NCBI RefSeq assembly: GCF_004535825.1
Contig: NZ_SGVY01000021.1
Coordinates: forward strand, 1-64,000
Length of the DNA stretch: 64,000 bases
Direction of reading: 5' to 3'
Origin: Segatella hominis
GTDB taxonomy: Bacteria; Bacteroidota; Bacteroidia; Bacteroidales; Bacteroidaceae
Below the pieces are notes generated by a model that was not told the DNA's origin, made no database searches, and worked only from the letters and a program-made list of their open reading frames with translations. Position numbers and translations under genes: made by a program. Numbering within the stretch: the stretch's first letter is position 1; each line of letters begins with the position of its first letter. Below, piece after piece: positions 1-9,983 of this stretch.

Positions 1-329
1 AATTTTGCATTCATAACAGTTACTCTTTAAATCGTTGTTTTTTTGTTCTTTAGCGATTACAAAGATACAACTTTTTATCGAGAAACTGTTATTTTTACCC
101 TACTATTTTGGGGTGGGAAACTTTAGTTTATAATAAGAGCAAAGATACGCTTTTATTTTGAAACTAACAAGAAAAATCATAAGAAGTTGAGAAAAAAAAG
201 CGGTGACAACAGGTGAACGTCATCCATCTCTTTGTGGAAGCCAGAGACAGAGACGAGGCAGTGTATATCAACATCTGTTAATATACACTAAAAAACCGCC
301 CTTTTGATACGACTTAAGGATATTATCAG
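1..329. other. Intergenic stretch before the thiamine leader
   Basis: No convincing coding region is seen. It holds two minus-strand TATCTTTG boxes (complement of 60-67 and 140-147), suggesting that a gene transcribed leftwards starts outside the window, and a stem-loop with 8-bp arms (261-268 and 281-288) plus a 3-bp inner pairing. The stem-loop has no T-run on either side, so it is not called a terminator. Confidence 0.5.
140..170 (-). promoter_or_regulatory. Putative Bacteroidota promoter for a gene left of the window
   Basis: On the minus strand a TTG (168-170) stands 20 bp before TATCTTTG (140-147), the spacing expected for the primary sigma factor of Bacteroidota. The gene it would serve is outside the window. 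Confidence 0.45.
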
Positions 330-337
330 TATATTTG
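303..337 (+). promoter_or_regulatory. Promoter of the thiamine operon
   Basis: TATATTTG at 330-337 fits the -7 consensus and would start transcription around 344, exactly where the riboswitch begins. A TTTG at 303-306 is the best -33 candidate, although its 23-bp spacing is longer than usual. Confidence 0.55.
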
Positions 338-343
338 CAAGAT

Positions 344-424
344 GAATGTCACGGGGGTGCTGAGAGATCGGCTGAGATTATACCCATTGAACCTGACGCA
401 GATAATGCTGACGCAGGGAAATAT
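344..424 (+). promoter_or_regulatory. TPP riboswitch (THI element)
   Basis: The stretch carries the hallmark blocks of the thiamine pyrophosphate aptamer in order: GGGGTGC followed by CTGAGA (the second after a short insert), TACCC, TTGAACCTGA, GATAATGCTGACGCAGGGA. It lies directly before thiamine biosynthesis genes and before an intrinsic terminator, so control by premature termination when TPP is bound is the natural reading. The aptamer assignment is from sequence; the direction of control is inferred from the terminator. Confidence 0.95.
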
Positions 425-490
425 GATATAACCAAGAGGATAATGACACTGGAATACTGCAAGATGAGTATCAGAAGGTGTATCCGAAAA

Positions 491-535
491 AAAGCCCCTA
501 TTCTATGGCTAATGACCATGGATTAGGGGCTTTTT
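491..535 (+). terminator. Riboswitch expression-platform terminator
   Basis: A 10-bp stem (491-500 with 524-533) is extended by an inner 7-bp stem (502-508 with 516-522) and ends in TTTTT. It sits between the TPP aptamer and thiS, as expected of a transcriptional attenuator. Confidence 0.85.
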
Positions 536-600
536 CCGTGATAAAAACAAGGACTTAAAATAAACGGCTATCAGCATAGCCCTTAAAAACAATTCGATTT

Positions 601-798
601 ATGAAAGTAAATATCAACAACAAGGAAACTGAGACTCAGGCTCTCAACGTTAAGCAACTGGCAGAAGAACTCAATCTTCCTGCCACAGGTGTAGCCGTTG
701 CCATCAGCAACAATATGGTGCCTCGCGACGAATGGGAAACCACAAAGATCCTCGAAGGCGCTGACATCGTTATCGTAAAAGCTTTCTGCGGGGGATAA
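601..798 (+). CDS. thiS: Thiamine sulfur-carrier protein ThiS
   Basis: A 65-residue ubiquitin-fold protein ending in the obligatory Gly-Gly (CGG at the end). In the family this C-terminus is adenylated and converted to a thiocarboxylate that gives sulfur to the thiazole ring made by ThiG. It is the first gene after the riboswitch. The adenylating partner ThiF, usually close by in Bacteroidota, is not in this operon. The 132-bp gap to thiE carries no clear signal. Confidence 0.95.
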   Translation: MKVNINNKETETQALNVKQLAEELNLPATGVAVAISNNMVPRDEWETTKILEGADIVIVKAFCGG

Positions 799-930
799 GG
801 ATTCTATATAAAGCTATGACTTTAGGATAATCTGAGTTTGACTTTAACATAAATAGACTCAAGATAACAGGCTATGGCTTTATGATAATAGAGTGAGTTT
901 TTTAAATAACATGACGAAGAATTTAAAAAA

Positions 931-1569
931 ATGGCAAAAATTTCATTAGACCGTTTCCGCCTGCAGTTCATCTCCCATCAGAATGAAAAGTTGGGGTATC
1001 TCGACGGTATCCGTGAGGCATTAGCTGGCGGATGCAAATGGATCCAGCTGCGCATGAAGGGAGCTACCGACGACGAAGTGCGCCCTATCGCCCTGCAGGT
1101 GAAGGAATGGTGCAGAGAACAGCAGGCCACCTTCCTCATCGATGACCGTGTGGCTCTCGTGAAGGAACTGCAGATAGACGGTGTGCATCTGGGCAAGAAC
1201 GATATGCCTATCGCTGAAGCCCGCAAGATACTGGGCGACGGATTCATCATCGGCGGTACTGCCAACACCTTTGAGGATGTGAAGGCGCACTACGAGGCGG
1301 GAGCCGACTACATCGGTTGCGGTCCGTTCCGCTTTACCACCACCAAGGAGAAGCTCTCTCCTATCCTCGGACTGGAAGGATATAAGGACATCATCCAGAA
1401 GATGAAGGAAGAAAGCATCGACATCCCGCTCGTCGCCATCGGAGGCATTACCAAGGAGGATATCCCCGAAATCATGAAAACGGGAGTGAACGGCATCGCC
1501 CTCAGCGGTTGCATCCTCCATGCTGAAAATCCAGCAGAAGAAACCAGGGAGATTCTGGAGCTGCTATAA
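931..1569 (+). CDS. thiE: Thiamine-phosphate synthase ThiE
   Basis: A 212-residue TIM-barrel enzyme that joins the pyrimidine diphosphate (HMP-PP) and thiazole phosphate to thiamine phosphate. Visible motifs are QLRMKGA (39-45), IDDRV (70-74), DGVHLG (83-88), the pyrophosphate-binding loop GPFRFTTTK (131-139) and AIGGI (169-173). Length and motif order are normal. It is placed between thiS and thiG, with 132-bp gaps on both sides, under the same riboswitch. Confidence 0.95.
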   Translation: MAKISLDRFRLQFISHQNEKLGYLDGIREALAGGCKWIQLRMKGATDDEVRPIALQVKEWCREQQATFLIDDRVALVKELQIDGVHLGKNDMPIAEARKILGDGFIIGGTANTFEDVKAHYEAGADYIGCGPFRFTTTKEKLSPILGLEGYKDIIQKMKEESIDIPLVAIGGITKEDIPEIMKTGVNGIALSGCILHAENPAEETREILELL

Positions 1570-1581
1570 AGCTGGCTCTAC

Positions 1582-1665
1582 GATTATCCAGACTCTGGAA
1601 TTATCTTGTTTCTGCGATTATCAGCCTCCGGGATTATCCAGCCTCTGCAATAATCCAGCCCTCTC
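1582..1665 (+). repeat. Degenerate 17-bp tandem repeat between thiE and thiG
   Basis: Five units of 17, 17, 16, 17 and 17 bp, each starting GATTATC, AATTATC or AATAATC followed by a pyrimidine-rich half (for example CAGCCTCTGC), fill most of the 132-bp gap. No stem-loop or open frame is evident. Confidence 0.75.
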
Positions 1666-1701
1666 TATAAGAAAAAAATAAAAATATAAATCATAAAAAC
1701 A

Positions 1702-2475
1702 ATGGAAAAATTAGTAATTGCAGGCAGAGAATTCAACTCTCGCCTTTTCCTGGGAACAGGTAAGTTCAACAACAACCAGCTCATGGCTGAAGCCATCAAG
1801 GCTTCTGAAACAGAAATGGTTACCGTAGCCATGAAGCGTATCGAACTCGAAGACAAGCAGGACGATCTGCTCGCTCATATCGTGCAGAATCCTAACATCC
1901 AGCTTCTCCCTAACACCAGTGGCGTGCGCAACGCCGAGGAGGCAGTCTTCGCTGCACAGATGGCACGTGAGGCTTTCGGTACCAACTGGCTCAAGCTTGA
2001 AATCCACCCAGACCCTCGCTACCTTCTCCCAGACTCTATCGAGACTCTGAAGGCTACAGAGAAACTGGTGAAACTCGGTTTCGTGGTATTGCCATATTGT
2101 CAGGCAGATCCTACCCTCTGCAAGCACCTGGAAGAGGCTGGTGCTGCTACCGTGATGCCACTCGCTGCGCCTATCGGTACCAACAAGGGATTGAGAATGA
2201 AGGACTTCCTGCAGATCATCATCGAACAGGCTACTGTTCCTGTAGTAGTAGATGCGGGTATCGGTGCACCAAGCCATGCTGCAGAAGCAATGGAGATGGG
2301 TGCCAGCGCCTGCCTGGTGAATACCGCCATCGCCGTAGCCGGAGACCCTGTTGAGATGGCCAAGGCTTTCAAGGAGGCTGTCATCTGTGGTCGTCGCGCC
2401 TACGAGGCTGGTCTCGGAGCCATCAGCGACTGTGCTGAAGCAAGTTCTCCTCTCACCGCTTTCCTCAACGACTAA
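1702..2475 (+). CDS. thiG: Thiazole synthase ThiG
   Basis: A 257-residue TIM-barrel protein that condenses deoxyxylulose phosphate, dehydroglycine and ThiS thiocarboxylate into the thiazole phosphate. The Schiff-base lysine is expected at K98 in NWLKLEI, by analogy to the Bacillus enzyme. The phosphate-binding [17 protein letters not shown] segment and the NTAIA motif near the C-terminus are intact. The dehydroglycine donor here should be the radical SAM enzyme ThiH encoded two genes on, the anaerobic route, rather than ThiO. Confidence 0.96.
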   Translation: MEKLVIAGREFNSRLFLGTGKFNNNQLMAEAIKASETEMVTVAMKRIELEDKQDDLLAHIVQNPNIQLLPNTSGVRNAEEAVFAAQMAREAFGTNWLKLEIHPDPRYLLPDSIETLKATEKLVKLGFVVLPYCQADPTLCKHLEEAGAATVMPLAAPIGTNKGLRMKDFLQIIIEQATVPVVVDAGIGAPSHAAEAMEMGASACLVNTAIAVAGDPVEMAKAFKEAVICGRRAYEAGLGAISDCAEASSPLTAFLND

Positions 2476-2509
2476 TATAATATGATAAATCAAAAGGCAT
2501 CAAGGATGA

Positions 2510-4267
<1,758 letters not shown>

Positions 4268-4346
4268 AGTAAGGTAAAAGCAAAGTCTGCCGGCTCATTT
4301 CTCACCAGAGGGAGGAGCAGGCAGCACTTTAGAAATTCATAGGAAT

Positions 4347-5486
4347 ATGTTTTCAGACGAATTAAAGAATATCAGTTGGGAGGAGACCACGGAGCGTATC
4401 GCTCGCATGACCGATAATGATGTACGCCGTGCCCTCGCCAAGGACCATTGCGATGTAAACGACTTCATGGCAATGATTTCACCGGCAGCAGAACCATATC
4501 TGGAGGTGATGGCCCGTCTCTCCCGCAAATATACAGAGGAGCGCTTCGGCAAGACTATGTCGATGTTCATCCCTCTCTACATCACCAATTCATGCTCCAA
4601 CTCCTGCGTGTATTGCGGTTTCCACCGCGAGAATCCGATGGCACGCACCATCCTCACCCCTGAGCAGATCGAGAACGAATACAAGGCTATCAAGCAGCTG
4701 GCTCCATTCGAGAACATCCTGCTCGTGACGGGCGAAAACCCGGCAAAGGCTGGCACCCCTTATCTCGCCAAGGCCATCGACATCGCCAAGAAGTATTTCT
4801 CCAACGTGAAGATTGAGGTGATGCCGCTCTCTACCGAGGACTACAAGACCCTCGCTGACCATGGTATGAACGGTGTGATCTGCTTCCAGGAGACCTACCA
4901 CCGCGACAATTACAAGCTCTACCACCCACGTGGCATGAAGAGCAAGTTTGAGTGGCGCTGCAATGGCTTCGACCGCATGGGTATGGCAGGTGTCCACTCC
5001 ATCGGTATGGGTGTGCTCATCGGACTGGAGAAGGAGTGGCGCACGGACGTAGTGATGATGGCTCACCACCTGCGCTACCTGCAGAAGCACTACTGGAAGA
5101 CGAAGTATAGTGTGAATTTCCCTCGTATGCGCCCAGCACAGAACGAAGGATTCCAGCCTAACTGTTTCATGACCGACAAGCAGTTGGCACAGGCTACATT
5201 CGCCATGCGCATCTTCGACCACGACGTAGATATTTCCTACTCTACCCGTGAGCCAGCCAACATCCGTGACAACATGGCTACCCTCGGTGTCACCACCATG
5301 TCGGCTGAATCCAAGGTAAATCCAGGTGGTTATCATACATATCCTCAGGCGCTGGAGCAGTTCACCGTGAGCGATGAGCGTACCGCCAAGGTAATCAATG
5401 CAAGACTGAAGGAACTGGGCAGAGAACCAGTCTGGAAAGACTGGGATGCCTCATTCGACTTCTTCGGAAATGTAGCTAACGGATAA
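4347..5486 (+). CDS. thiH: 2-iminoacetate (dehydroglycine) synthase ThiH
   Basis: A 379-residue radical SAM enzyme that cleaves tyrosine to p-cresol and dehydroglycine for ThiG. The cluster-binding C-x3-C-x2-C lies at C83, C87 and C90 (CSNSCVYC). It is the last gene of the operon: the start is 79 bp after thiC and a strong terminator follows 30 bp after the stop. Its presence and the lack of ThiO fit a strict anaerobe. Confidence 0.95.
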   Translation: MFSDELKNISWEETTERIARMTDNDVRRALAKDHCDVNDFMAMISPAAEPYLEVMARLSRKYTEERFGKTMSMFIPLYITNSCSNSCVYCGFHRENPMARTILTPEQIENEYKAIKQLAPFENILLVTGENPAKAGTPYLAKAIDIAKKYFSNVKIEVMPLSTEDYKTLADHGMNGVICFQETYHRDNYKLYHPRGMKSKFEWRCNGFDRMGMAGVHSIGMGVLIGLEKEWRTDVVMMAHHLRYLQKHYWKTKYSVNFPRMRPAQNEGFQPNCFMTDKQLAQATFAMRIFDHDVDISYSTREPANIRDNMATLGVTTMSAESKVNPGGYHTYPQALEQFTVSDERTAKVINARLKELGREPVWKDWDASFDFFGNVANG

Positions 5487-5516
5487 AGAAGATTTTATAA
5501 AACAGAACATAATAAA

Positions 5517-5566
5517 AAAGCCTGGCTTCTATTTCTCCCTAAGAAGAGAATAAGAAGCCAGGCTTT
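5517..5566 (+). terminator. Terminator ending the thiamine operon
   Basis: Perfect 14-bp arms (5517-5530 and 5553-5566) carry A-rich and T-rich shoulders on opposite sides, so the hairpin can end transcription in both directions: thiH from the left and the minus-strand dipeptidase gene from the right. Confidence 0.85.
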
Positions 5567-5589
5567 CCTGTATTCAACTTATTTAATCT

Positions 5590-5727
5590 TTATCTCGCCA
5601 AATTATGCAAGGTCTTGTTGGCAGCATCATTGATTGCATCATGGGCTTTCTGGTGAGCCTCATTCACCTGGTTGGCAGCCTTCTGGTTGACAAAGGGGAA
5701 CAAGGAGAACCCGTTTGTCCTGAGTTT
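5590..5727 (-). other. In-frame open extension beyond the C69 dipeptidase stop
   Basis: After the dipeptidase TAG (5728-5730) the same minus-strand frame stays open for 45 codons to a TAA at 5590-5592. It reads as plausible protein (an aromatic stretch, then an Ala/Asn/His-rich helix ending TLHNLAR). Removing the 30-bp palindromic core would fuse it in frame with the dipeptidase. It is read here as the former C-terminus of that gene, cut off by the palindrome; an untranslated 3' region is the alternative. Confidence 0.5.
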
Positions 5728-5743
5728 CTACTCAGGACAAACG
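5712..5743. repeat. Palindromic element with 13-bp arms containing the dipeptidase stop codon
   Basis: Arms CGTTTGTCCTGAG (5712-5724) and its exact complement (5731-5743) enclose a 6-base loop that supplies the TAG. There is no T-run, so it is not a normal terminator. The inner 30 bp is a multiple of three and sits inside an otherwise continuous frame, which suggests insertion. Confidence 0.75.
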
Positions 5744-7383
5744 AATTTATCTCCAGTCTGCTTGATTAGCTCACGAGCATATTTCTCTGGATATCCCGGA
5801 CGAACTGGGCGTGCACCGAGCCCCTCCTTCGTACGCTCGAAAGTTCCATTCTTGGTGGTTGGCTTGATGATCATATCATTATACTTCACCACGAGATAAG
5901 TATGGAGCTGCTTCCAGCGACCGAGCATCTGCTGCGCCTTCTCTACACCATAATCGTTGAGGTACTTCACTGCCTGCTGAGGATTCTGGGCATAGAGTTC
6001 GAGCGCCTTGTCCTCCACCTGCTTCTGGGCAGCAAAATAACTGTTGTCGAGACTGTCGCGAACCTCCTTCAAACTTGGGAACAGCTGGCTGTAACGTGGA
6101 TAAACCATGTTGCTCACCATATTGCAAACCCAGTAAGCATTCTTATCGCTGAAGGTCACGGCATCTGCGCCAGGCGTATTGTAGCACTCTGGACGAATGG
6201 TAGAACTGCAGTAGATAGGTGTAAAGGCCACCATGTTGGCATCATCATTGCCAAACCAGAGCACACCACCGATCTCGCGTGGCAACCAAGAACGCATCTG
6301 GCTCACATATACGAAACCACTCTGCTGAGTGCTGACAGGGCGCTCGTTGAAGCACTGCTTGCCATCCACCTTGAATGTCAGAGGAGTTGGACGGTAAGGC
6401 ATCTGCCAGATACCGCCACCGATATCATCGCCATCAGCCACAGAGAGCGGAGTACCCTCATAATGGTCTCTCATGCAAGCCTCTACATCCTTTACGCTCA
6501 CCTTCTTGTCAGGAATCACCCAGAGTGGCATATCCTCAGCATTCGGATCCTTGCCGAGTGCCCAAGGCAGATAACGGCTCATATCCTTGAAGTGGTTGAG
6601 CAAAGCCCAAGCACGGGCATCGCAGAAGCGGCGACCCGAGAAATCCGGTTTGGCATAAGCCATCTTCCAGGAGAAGTCAGCATCCTTGCCGCTGAACCAG
6701 CCCTTGCTGCGCGCGAAGGCTACCACGTCCTTGGCAAACATGACATTCTTCTTGTCCTTCATATTAAACTTGCCGATGCGACTCTGGTTAGCATGGGCAC
6801 AGATAGCCTCATCAGGGATGCGCTGAGCCACCCAGACCACGCCCTTGCTGCCCGGTCCCTTGCCCATCATCTCCATGATCCAAGCCTCGTTAGGATCGCA
6901 GATGGTAAAGGTCTCACCTTCTGAATTATAACCGTAGGTCTGCGCCAGTGTAGTCATCACCTTGATAGCCTCGCGAGCGGTCTTACTGCGCTGCAAAGCC
7001 ACGTAGATGAGTGAACCATAGTCTAAGATACCGGTAGAATCCACCATTTCCTCGCGACCACCATAGGTAGTCTCGCCGATGGTCACCTGATATTCGTTGA
7101 TATTACCGATAACACTGTAGGTCTCGGCAGCCTCAGGAATCTCTCCGTGATAAACATTGGTATCCCAGTCAAAAATCTTGCGCATCTCGCCCTTGGCATG
7201 CTTGCCCGCAGGATAATGGGCGAGATTCTGGAACATACCATAGTCGTCGGCACTGTAAGAGCACATCACCGAACCATCTACAGATGCTTTCTTGCCCACG
7301 ATGAAATTGGTGCAGGCATCAGCCTCAGATACACTGCCCATCATAGCCACAGCCATCAAGGCCGAAGCAAAAATCTTATTCAT
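5728..7383 (-). CDS. C69-family secreted dipeptidase
   Basis: A 551-residue peptidase U34/C69 family protein, a broad-specificity dipeptidase or acyl-amino-acid hydrolase with an N-terminal nucleophile. A signal peptide of 23 residues ends in ADA, leaving Cys24 (ACTNFIVG) as the expected catalytic N-terminus; the downstream GS(V)M and HANQSRIG segments are typical. The product is probably periplasmic or exported. The reading frame ends in a palindrome loop, and about 40 further codons of plausible protein lie beyond it, so the present C-terminus may be a truncation. A hairpin (7419-7449) separates it from nadC; no clear own promoter is seen. Confidence 0.85.
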   Translation of the reverse strand: MNKIFASALMAVAMMGSVSEADACTNFIVGKKASVDGSVMCSYSADDYGMFQNLAHYPAGKHAKGEMRKIFDWDTNVYHGEIPEAAETYSVIGNINEYQVTIGETTYGGREEMVDSTGILDYGSLIYVALQRSKTAREAIKVMTTLAQTYGYNSEGETFTICDPNEAWIMEMMGKGPGSKGVVWVAQRIPDEAICAHANQSRIGKFNMKDKKNVMFAKDVVAFARSKGWFSGKDADFSWKMAYAKPDFSGRRFCDARAWALLNHFKDMSRYLPWALGKDPNAEDMPLWVIPDKKVSVKDVEACMRDHYEGTPLSVADGDDIGGGIWQMPYRPTPLTFKVDGKQCFNERPVSTQQSGFVYVSQMRSWLPREIGGVLWFGNDDANMVAFTPIYCSSTIRPECYNTPGADAVTFSDKNAYWVCNMVSNMVYPRYSQLFPSLKEVRDSLDNSYFAAQKQVEDKALELYAQNPQQAVKYLNDYGVEKAQQMLGRWKQLHTYLVVKYNDMIIKPTTKNGTFERTKEGLGARPVRPGYPEKYARELIKQTGDKFVCPE

Positions 7384-7418
7384 AAAATATACCTTAATTA
7401 ATATACACCTAAATGCAA

Positions 7419-7449
7419 TGTGGAGTTAGAAAAGTCTCCTAACTCCACA
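7419..7449. other. Hairpin between nadC and the dipeptidase gene
   Basis: Arms of 11 bp (7419-7429 and 7439-7449) around TGGAGTTAG lie in the 136-bp gap between two minus-strand genes. No T-run follows on the minus strand, so it may be an mRNA processing or stability structure rather than a terminator. Confidence 0.5.
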
Positions 7450-7519
7450 AAATTATTTCAGAAGAACAAAGAGAAAAGCATTTGAATTCTTCACTCTTCC
7501 CTCTTCACTTAAATCACTC

Positions 7520-8371
7520 TTAATCACAAGCCTTGAAACTCATGTCCAAGCCCTTCACGCTATGTGTCAAGGCACCTACAGAGATGAAATCCACACCCTG
7601 CTCGGCATAGTCGCGGATGGTATCGTAGGTGATACCGCCAGAAGACTCCGTCTCATACTTGCCAGCGATGATATCCACCGCCTTCTTGGTATCAGGCACA
7701 GAGAAATTGTCGAGCATGATACGGTTTACACCACCGTGCTTCAAAACCTGGTCGAGCTCATCAAAGCTGCGCACCTCGATTTCGATTTTCAGGTTGAGCC
7801 CCTTCTCCTTGAGGTAAGCATGGCAACGGTCGATAGCATTGTCGATACCACCAGCGAAGTCGATATGGTTGTCCTTGAGCAGGATCATATCGAAGAGACC
7901 GATGCGATGGTTCATACCGCCGCCGATCTTCACCGCCTGCTTCTCCAGCATTCGGAGACCTGGAGTAGTCTTGCGGGTGTCCAGGATATGAGTCTTGGTA
8001 CCCTCAAGGCGCTTCACGTACTTGGCGGTCATGGTAGCGATACCGCTCATACGCTGCATGATGTTGAGCATCAAGCGCTCAGTCTGGAGGAGAGAACGGG
8101 TCTTTCCTGTCACGATCATCGCGATGTCGCCTTTCTTCACAGGAGTACCATCCTGAATGAGAACCTCCACCTTCATGGTAGGATCAAAGCGAGCAAACAC
8201 CTTCTTGGCTATCTCTACACCAGCCAACACACCGTCTTCCTTGATAAGCAGATGACTCTTGCCCATCGCATCTTCAGGGATGCAACAAAGGGTTGTGTGG
8301 TCACCATCACCGATATCCTCAGCAAATGCCAAGTCAATCAACTTGTCTTCTAATTGATCTACGCTTAACAT
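7520..8371 (-). CDS. nadC: Nicotinate-nucleotide pyrophosphorylase (quinolinate phosphoribosyltransferase)
   Basis: A 283-residue enzyme converting quinolinate and PRPP to nicotinate mononucleotide in de novo NAD synthesis. The N-terminal EDIGDGDHTT block, DTRKTTPGLR (131-140) and GGMNHR (151-156) are characteristic, and the ALTHS motif closes the barrel. The length is normal. nadA and nadB are not adjacent; the NAD synthetase gene lies 7 kb away on the same strand. Confidence 0.95.
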   Translation of the reverse strand: MLSVDQLEDKLIDLAFAEDIGDGDHTTLCCIPEDAMGKSHLLIKEDGVLAGVEIAKKVFARFDPTMKVEVLIQDGTPVKKGDIAMIVTGKTRSLLQTERLMLNIMQRMSGIATMTAKYVKRLEGTKTHILDTRKTTPGLRMLEKQAVKIGGGMNHRIGLFDMILLKDNHIDFAGGIDNAIDRCHAYLKEKGLNLKIEIEVRSFDELDQVLKHGGVNRIMLDNFSVPDTKKAVDIIAGKYETESSGGITYDTIRDYAEQGVDFISVGALTHSVKGLDMSFKACD

Positions 8372-8490
8372 AAATATTCTTTTTAAAAATTAATGATTCT
8401 TGTTTTTATTCTTTAAAGCCTTAGCTCTACATCTGAAGCCTTAGTTTTTTTTTAAGCCTTAGCTCTGCTTCTGAAGCTTCAACCTCAGTT
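8372..8490. repeat. Degenerate direct repeats upstream of nadC
   Basis: The unit AAGCCTTAGCTCT followed by a short spacer and CTGAAGC occurs twice, with partial further copies (TGAAGCCTTAG and GAAGCTTCAACCTCAG). No promoter box or coding region is seen. Confidence 0.5.
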
Positions 8491-8751
8491 TTATTCTAAA
8501 ATTCTTCCATTCCAGTAGGCTCTCCGGATTCCTTCCTCATCGCATTTCACCTCGATGAGTCCGCCCAACCATTCCGTCATCGGAAGTTCATCCCGAAACT
8601 CGAAATAGTTGACCACCCTTCCTTCCATCAGTTCCACCACAGCTTGCTGCAGGCAGTCACCTCCCGGAAGTCGAACCTCATGAGCGCCGCACCTTCTGAT
8701 TTCTTCCATTCTCATTTCCTCCTCTATTCTTCTTTCATCCTCCTTTATCAT
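8491..8751 (-). CDS. Hypothetical 86-residue protein
   Basis: An unrecognised small protein. The first 20 residues are a highly charged Glu/Arg-rich segment, followed by a compact mixed domain (LPGGDCLQQAVVELMEGR and YFEFRDELPMTEWLGG). No signal peptide or membrane segment is seen. The open frame has ordinary amino-acid composition and lies in line with the lipoprotein gene upstream, from which it is separated by repeats and a hairpin. It could be a real small cytosolic protein; the start is uncertain because several Met codons lie in the first 15 residues. Confidence 0.55.
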   Translation of the reverse strand: MIKEDERRIEEEMRMEEIRRCGAHEVRLPGGDCLQQAVVELMEGRVVNYFEFRDELPMTEWLGGLIEVKCDEEGIRRAYWNGRILE

Positions 8752-8766
8752 TAATTCCCTCTAAAA

Positions 8767-8787
8767 TCCCCTTATTTTTTAGGGGGA
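8767..8787 (-). terminator. Possible terminator downstream of the DUF4296 gene
   Basis: A short stem (about CCCCT 8768-8772 with AGGGG 8781-8785) has an AT-rich loop and is followed by ATTTTA on the minus strand. It is weak, so read-through is likely. Confidence 0.4.
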
Positions 8788-8789
8788 CT

Positions 8790-8880
8790 TTTCTCTTCTT
8801 TTTAAAAGCTCCTTAAGAGAGAGTTTCTCACTTTTTATTTAAGAGCCCCTTAAGAAAGAGTTTCTCTCTTTTAATTATTT
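8790..8880. repeat. Imperfect 45-bp direct repeat
   Basis: Two adjacent copies share the pattern TTTTTAAnAGCnCCTTAAGAnAGAGTTTCTC, differing by a few bases. They fill the gap between the small hypothetical gene and the DUF4296 gene. Confidence 0.6.
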
Positions 8881-8931
8881 AGAAAGAATCTTTTCCTAAA
8901 TTCTCTTTCCTTCAATCTTTCCTATCCTCTA

Positions 8932-9981
8932 TCATTTCACTTCTATCTTCTGAAGTCTGTCTGGCGGAACGGCAGAACCGCCAGGACCGGATAATTGAGG
9001 ACGAAGAGGAAGAGAACGGCCTGATACAGGAGAAACAGATGAACCTGATGGAGAACCAGCAGATGAACCAGAAACCGAACCTGCAGGTGAACCAGCAGAT
9101 GAACCAGAACCAGGACCCCCCGGAGCATTCAGACCCTCATTTCGAGCATTAGCAGAATCCCCTGCTACAGTCTGACTTCCCATCGGCTGCGGTTTCATGC
9201 GAAGCTTCACGAGCTTGATATGATGCACGAACATCAGCTTCATGGTGGTATAGGATGCTGCACCACCGAAATCGCCCACGTTCAGGAGGAAATAGCCCTT
9301 CACACTCTTGATGCCCAAACTGTCGCGGTCTTCCACCTGAATAGAATAACTCTGCGAACTGGACATACTGGAATTGCTGTAAGCCACACTATCGTTCTTG
9401 AAGGTGACAGCAAGCATCGCCACACCATCACGCATACCCTCCTGGAAGAGGAACTGTGCCTCGAAATTGAGCATCAGCTTATCGCCCTTATGGAACGAAG
9501 TATCCACCGGCACCTCAAAACTATAATAGTTGTAAGGCTTGTAAGTGCTAAGCACCATCGCAGAAGGACCCTTCCAGATATTGGCAGTATCGCTGGAAGC
9601 TATATCGCCCAGACTGTTCAAATCACTGACGTCAGCACCCATCGCCTGCGCCTCAGCAGTAAGCCGGTCGCCCAATTTCACGTAGATGTCGTGCAGCAGT
9701 TTCGTATGGCGCATATAATAGACCATCGACGAATCAAACTCGGCAGCCGTAATACCATGTTTCTTGAAAACGGCCTCGCGATAAGTAATCATCGCAGCAT
9801 CACCATCCTGACGGGAATTATCGTTGGCCATCGCCTCAGCTATATGAAAGTCGTAGAGCACATTCTCCATTTCCTTCTCGGAAAGATACTCTCCCGGCAC
9901 GGAAGGCTTACATGAAGCAATGCATGCCAAGAAGCTGATACCCAAGAAGATACCCCAAAATGCTTTATTCAATGATTTCAT
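8932..9981 (-). CDS. DUF4296 lipoprotein with a Gly/Ser/Pro repeat tail
   Basis: A 349-residue exported lipoprotein; the best lipobox is IAS-Cys24. The segment after it (EYLSEKEMENVLYDFHIAEAMAND) is the start of the DUF4296 family, common in Bacteroidota and of unknown function. The N-terminal 130 residues are the family core and the middle is a beta-rich region. The C-terminal 90 residues are low-complexity Gly/Ser/Pro with a 12-residue repeat. It starts 2 bp after lspA, whose product processes lipoproteins, so the two are probably co-transcribed. Confidence 0.8.
   Translation of the reverse strand: MKSLNKAFWGIFLGISFLACIASCKPSVPGEYLSEKEMENVLYDFHIAEAMANDNSRQDGDAAMITYREAVFKKHGITAAEFDSSMVYYMRHTKLLHDIYVKLGDRLTAEAQAMGADVSDLNSLGDIASSDTANIWKGPSAMVLSTYKPYNYYSFEVPVDTSFHKGDKLMLNFEAQFLFQEGMRDGVAMLAVTFKNDSVAYSNSSMSSSQSYSIQVEDRDSLGIKSVKGYFLLNVGDFGGAASYTTMKLMFVHHIKLVKLRMKPQPMGSQTVAGDSANARNEGLNAPGGPGSGSSAGSPAGSVSGSSAGSPSGSSVSPVSGRSLPLRPQLSGPGGSAVPPDRLQKIEVK
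9053..9109 (-). repeat. 36-bp coding repeat in the DUF4296 tail
   Basis: A 21-bp block (GAACCAGCAGATGAACCAGA...) occurs at 9053-9073 and 9089-9109, a 36-bp period equal to 12 codons. It encodes SSAGSPAGSVSG and a diverged copy. Confidence 0.7.
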
Positions 9982-9983
9982 TC

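Noticed and set aside
261-288. Terminator for a leftward or rightward gene
   Set aside because: The stem has no T-run on either strand and no gene ends next to it.
335-526. 63-codon open frame upstream of thiS
   Set aside because: It lies across the TPP riboswitch and the terminator stem; the sequence is explained as RNA structure.
1582-1665. Possible CRISPR array
   Set aside because: Units are 17 bp with no spacers of constant length and the repeats are degenerate; there are no cas genes in the window.
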